From Alphaproteobacteria bacterium (GTDB lineage: Bacteria; Pseudomonadota; Alphaproteobacteria; JAJFIK01): a stretch of 44,057 nucleotides of DNA. Both the position numbers and the translations under genes were made by a program. Of this stretch, positions 42,800 through 44,057 are shown one piece after another; position 1 is the first letter of the stretch, and each line of letters begins with the position of its first letter. The stretch lies in NCBI GenBank assembly GCA_021774965.1, contig JAJFIL010000030.1, positions 1-44,057 on the forward strand. Reading direction: 5' to 3'. Under the pieces are notes generated by a model. That model was given only the letters and a program-made list of their open reading frames with translations. It was not told the DNA's origin and made no database searches.

Positions 42800-43882
42800 A
42801 TGCGCATTCTTCAAGTCGATAATATGCAGATCCGCCATTATGGCCGCGTCCGGGTAAGTCCGGAACGGACCATCTTCAATGGGCTGATCCGGGCCAATTA
42901 CAAGGTAGAGGTCTTCTCGGATCGTGACATTGCCACGTTCGATGCCCCTCTGCGGCTCAAACCCCTGGGCCGGGCTGCGGCCAATCGGCGCCTGCTTGAA
43001 ATGGTGGAAAATTTTCGCCCCGAGATGCTGCTGGTAGGGCATGCGGACATCATCGCCAATGAGACACTTGCAGAGACCCGGAAGATCGTCCCCGGTCTGC
43101 GTATTGGCCTGCGCAATGTGGACCCGCTGTTCGATGAGAGCAATGTAGCCAAGATCAAGCACCGCATCGGCTTTGTGGATGCGATTTTTGTGACCACCTC
43201 CGGCGAGCCCTTAAAGCAGTTCCTGTCACCAACAAATCTGGTGGCCTACATTCCCAACGCGACCGACCCGGCGGTGGAAGATCATGATAATTCGACGCGC
43301 ACCGACTTTGACTGGGATCTTATCTTCTGCGGTGTCGGCAATGTGACAGACACCCGCTATACGCTGGTCAAGGAGCTACACGAGGCGTTTGAAGGCAAAG
43401 ACATGCGCTTTGCCTCCTTCGGCATGCATGGGCGCGAAGCGATCTGGGGCCGAGCCTATGAGGACATGCTGGAGGCCTCCAAGATGGGACTATCGCTGAA
43501 CCGATATGAAGGCTGGCCGCTTTATTCCTCCGACCGTATCGCGCAGCTTATGGCCAATGGCATATTGGCATTCGTCAGCGCGACAAGTGGTCTACAGAAA
43601 TTCTTCGCCGACGACATGTTGGCGTTCTTTAGCGATAAGGATGATCTCGCCGCCAAGGCTTTGGCGTTTAACGCGGATGATGCCATGCGCCGGGAGGTGG
43701 CCGCCAAGGGCCGGGCGTTCTATCGGGAACATTTCTCGGCGGAGCGCATTGGCTCATTCATGGTGGATATCACCATGGGGCGCGACCCCGCGCCCGGATG
43801 TATTTGGGGCGATGAGATTTTTAAATTGAATAGCCTGGTCATTCCCGGACTTGATCCACTACTGTCCGGTTTAGATTTGTAG
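42800..43882 (+). CDS. CgeB-like glycosyltransferase, C-terminus made of repeat DNA
   Basis: A 360-residue GT-B-type glycosyltransferase. It begins MRILQVDNMQIRHYGR; the C-terminal half carries GLSLNRYEGWPLYSSDRIAQ, LMANGILAFVSATSGLQ and the glycosyltransferase group 1_2 pattern of CgeB-type proteins, ending at REHFSAERIGSFMVD (about residue 318). The last 17 residues, NSLVIPGLDPLLSGLDL, come from dispersed repeat sequence: VIPGLDP is the read-out of a common REP unit and the stop lies next to the inverted-end motif at 43858. The true end was therefore probably altered by an insertion. Divergent from the sulfotransferase operon. Confidence 0.85.
   Translation: MRILQVDNMQIRHYGRVRVSPERTIFNGLIRANYKVEVFSDRDIATFDAPLRLKPLGRAAANRRLLEMVENFRPEMLLVGHADIIANETLAETRKIVPGLRIGLRNVDPLFDESNVAKIKHRIGFVDAIFVTTSGEPLKQFLSPTNLVAYIPNATDPAVEDHDNSTRTDFDWDLIFCGVGNVTDTRYTLVKELHEAFEGKDMRFASFGMHGREAIWGRAYEDMLEASKMGLSLNRYEGWPLYSSDRIAQLMANGILAFVSATSGLQKFFADDMLAFFSDKDDLAAKALAFNADDAMRREVAAKGRAFYREHFSAERIGSFMVDITMGRDPAPGCIWGDEIFKLNSLVIPGLDPLLSGLDL
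43856..43876 (+). repeat. solitary inverted-end motif
   Basis: CCACTACTGTCCGGTTTAGA matches the left end of the element at 5749-6075 at all but one base over 21 positions (5762-5782). It overlaps the last codons of the glycosyltransferase gene. Confidence 0.7.
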
Positions 43883-44057
43883 ACAGGTCGCATGGCTTGG
43901 ATTCTACTGGTTTTACAACAAACTGGTTGAATCTAGACTCCTGTGTCTTGGATCTGTGTCATATTGGGGTTGGGTGGGAGGCCGTTAGATTCCAGGTCCT
44001 TATGAGACCGTATTCCGGCACGGACCCCCACCCAGTACATCGTACCCAACCTGAACA
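43883..44057. other. window end, no gene seen
   Basis: An imperfect inverted repeat (43898-43913 with 43920-43935, 12 of 16 pairs) and GGTTGGGT/ACCCAACC arms near 43968 and 44044 are the only structure. If the motif at 43856 is the end of an element, this stretch could be its interior or a neighbouring insertion; the window stops too soon to tell. Confidence 0.35.

Overview
The window is 44 kb of a Gram-negative bacterial chromosome, most likely an alphaproteobacterium. The evidence is the style of the NAD kinase, MoaA and CHCC zinc-finger proteins, several outer-membrane proteins, and short intergenic palindromes of a kind common in that class. No rRNA gene or complete insertion sequence is present. 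A lower taxon cannot be fixed from the sequence; a marine or free-living member of Hyphomicrobiales, Rhodospirillales or Kordiimonadales would fit.

Layout. 1-4250: housekeeping genes (NAD kinase, cut by the window edge; a small exported protein; moaA; glpK). 4250-6570: an accessory strip with two small AT-rich orphan genes and a 1.3 kb mosaic of palindromic repeats, including a 54-bp direct repeat and a 327-bp element with 32-bp inverted ends. 6570-8340: a class II aldolase/adducin protein, a TetR regulator and an unlisted 48-residue membrane protein. 8870-27850: the largest block. It holds a TpsB outer-membrane transporter, a 3,700-residue TpsA exoprotein, a CHAT-protease lipoprotein, a convergent CHASE2/class III nucleotide cyclase, and a divergent exported protein. 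28310-34630: a polysaccharide-synthase-like operon with a BcsB-like periplasmic protein, a BcsA-like GT2 synthase fused to an MshEN-like N-terminal domain, a polytopic membrane protein and an outer-membrane beta-barrel protein. 34650-36960: an M24 peptidase, a CHCC zinc-finger protein and a proline/glutamate-rich protein. 36970-39240: an AT-richer islet flanked by a 24-bp imperfect direct repeat, with two coupled membrane proteins and a sulfatase-modifying-factor-fold protein lacking the catalytic cysteines. 39260-44057: a LysR regulator, a GNAT acetyltransferase, tRNA-Thr(TGT), then a surface-glycan group (GT9, sulfotransferase, CgeB-like glycosyltransferase) whose last gene ends in repeat DNA.

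How they work together. The first candidate system is the two-partner secretion block. TpsB would export the giant TpsA, whose only two cysteines lie in a CX5C loop close to its C-terminus. The next gene, eight bases past a shared ribosome-binding site, encodes a TPR-CHAT protein with a lipobox, so a caspase-like protease would sit in the envelope with the exoprotein. The CHASE2 cyclase beside it would report an envelope signal as cAMP. The second candidate is the synthase operon, where an MshEN-type domain could couple polysaccharide synthesis to c-di-GMP. Both amount to surface adhesion or matrix systems next to each other. These functional links are inference from gene order and motifs; nothing here was tested by database search.
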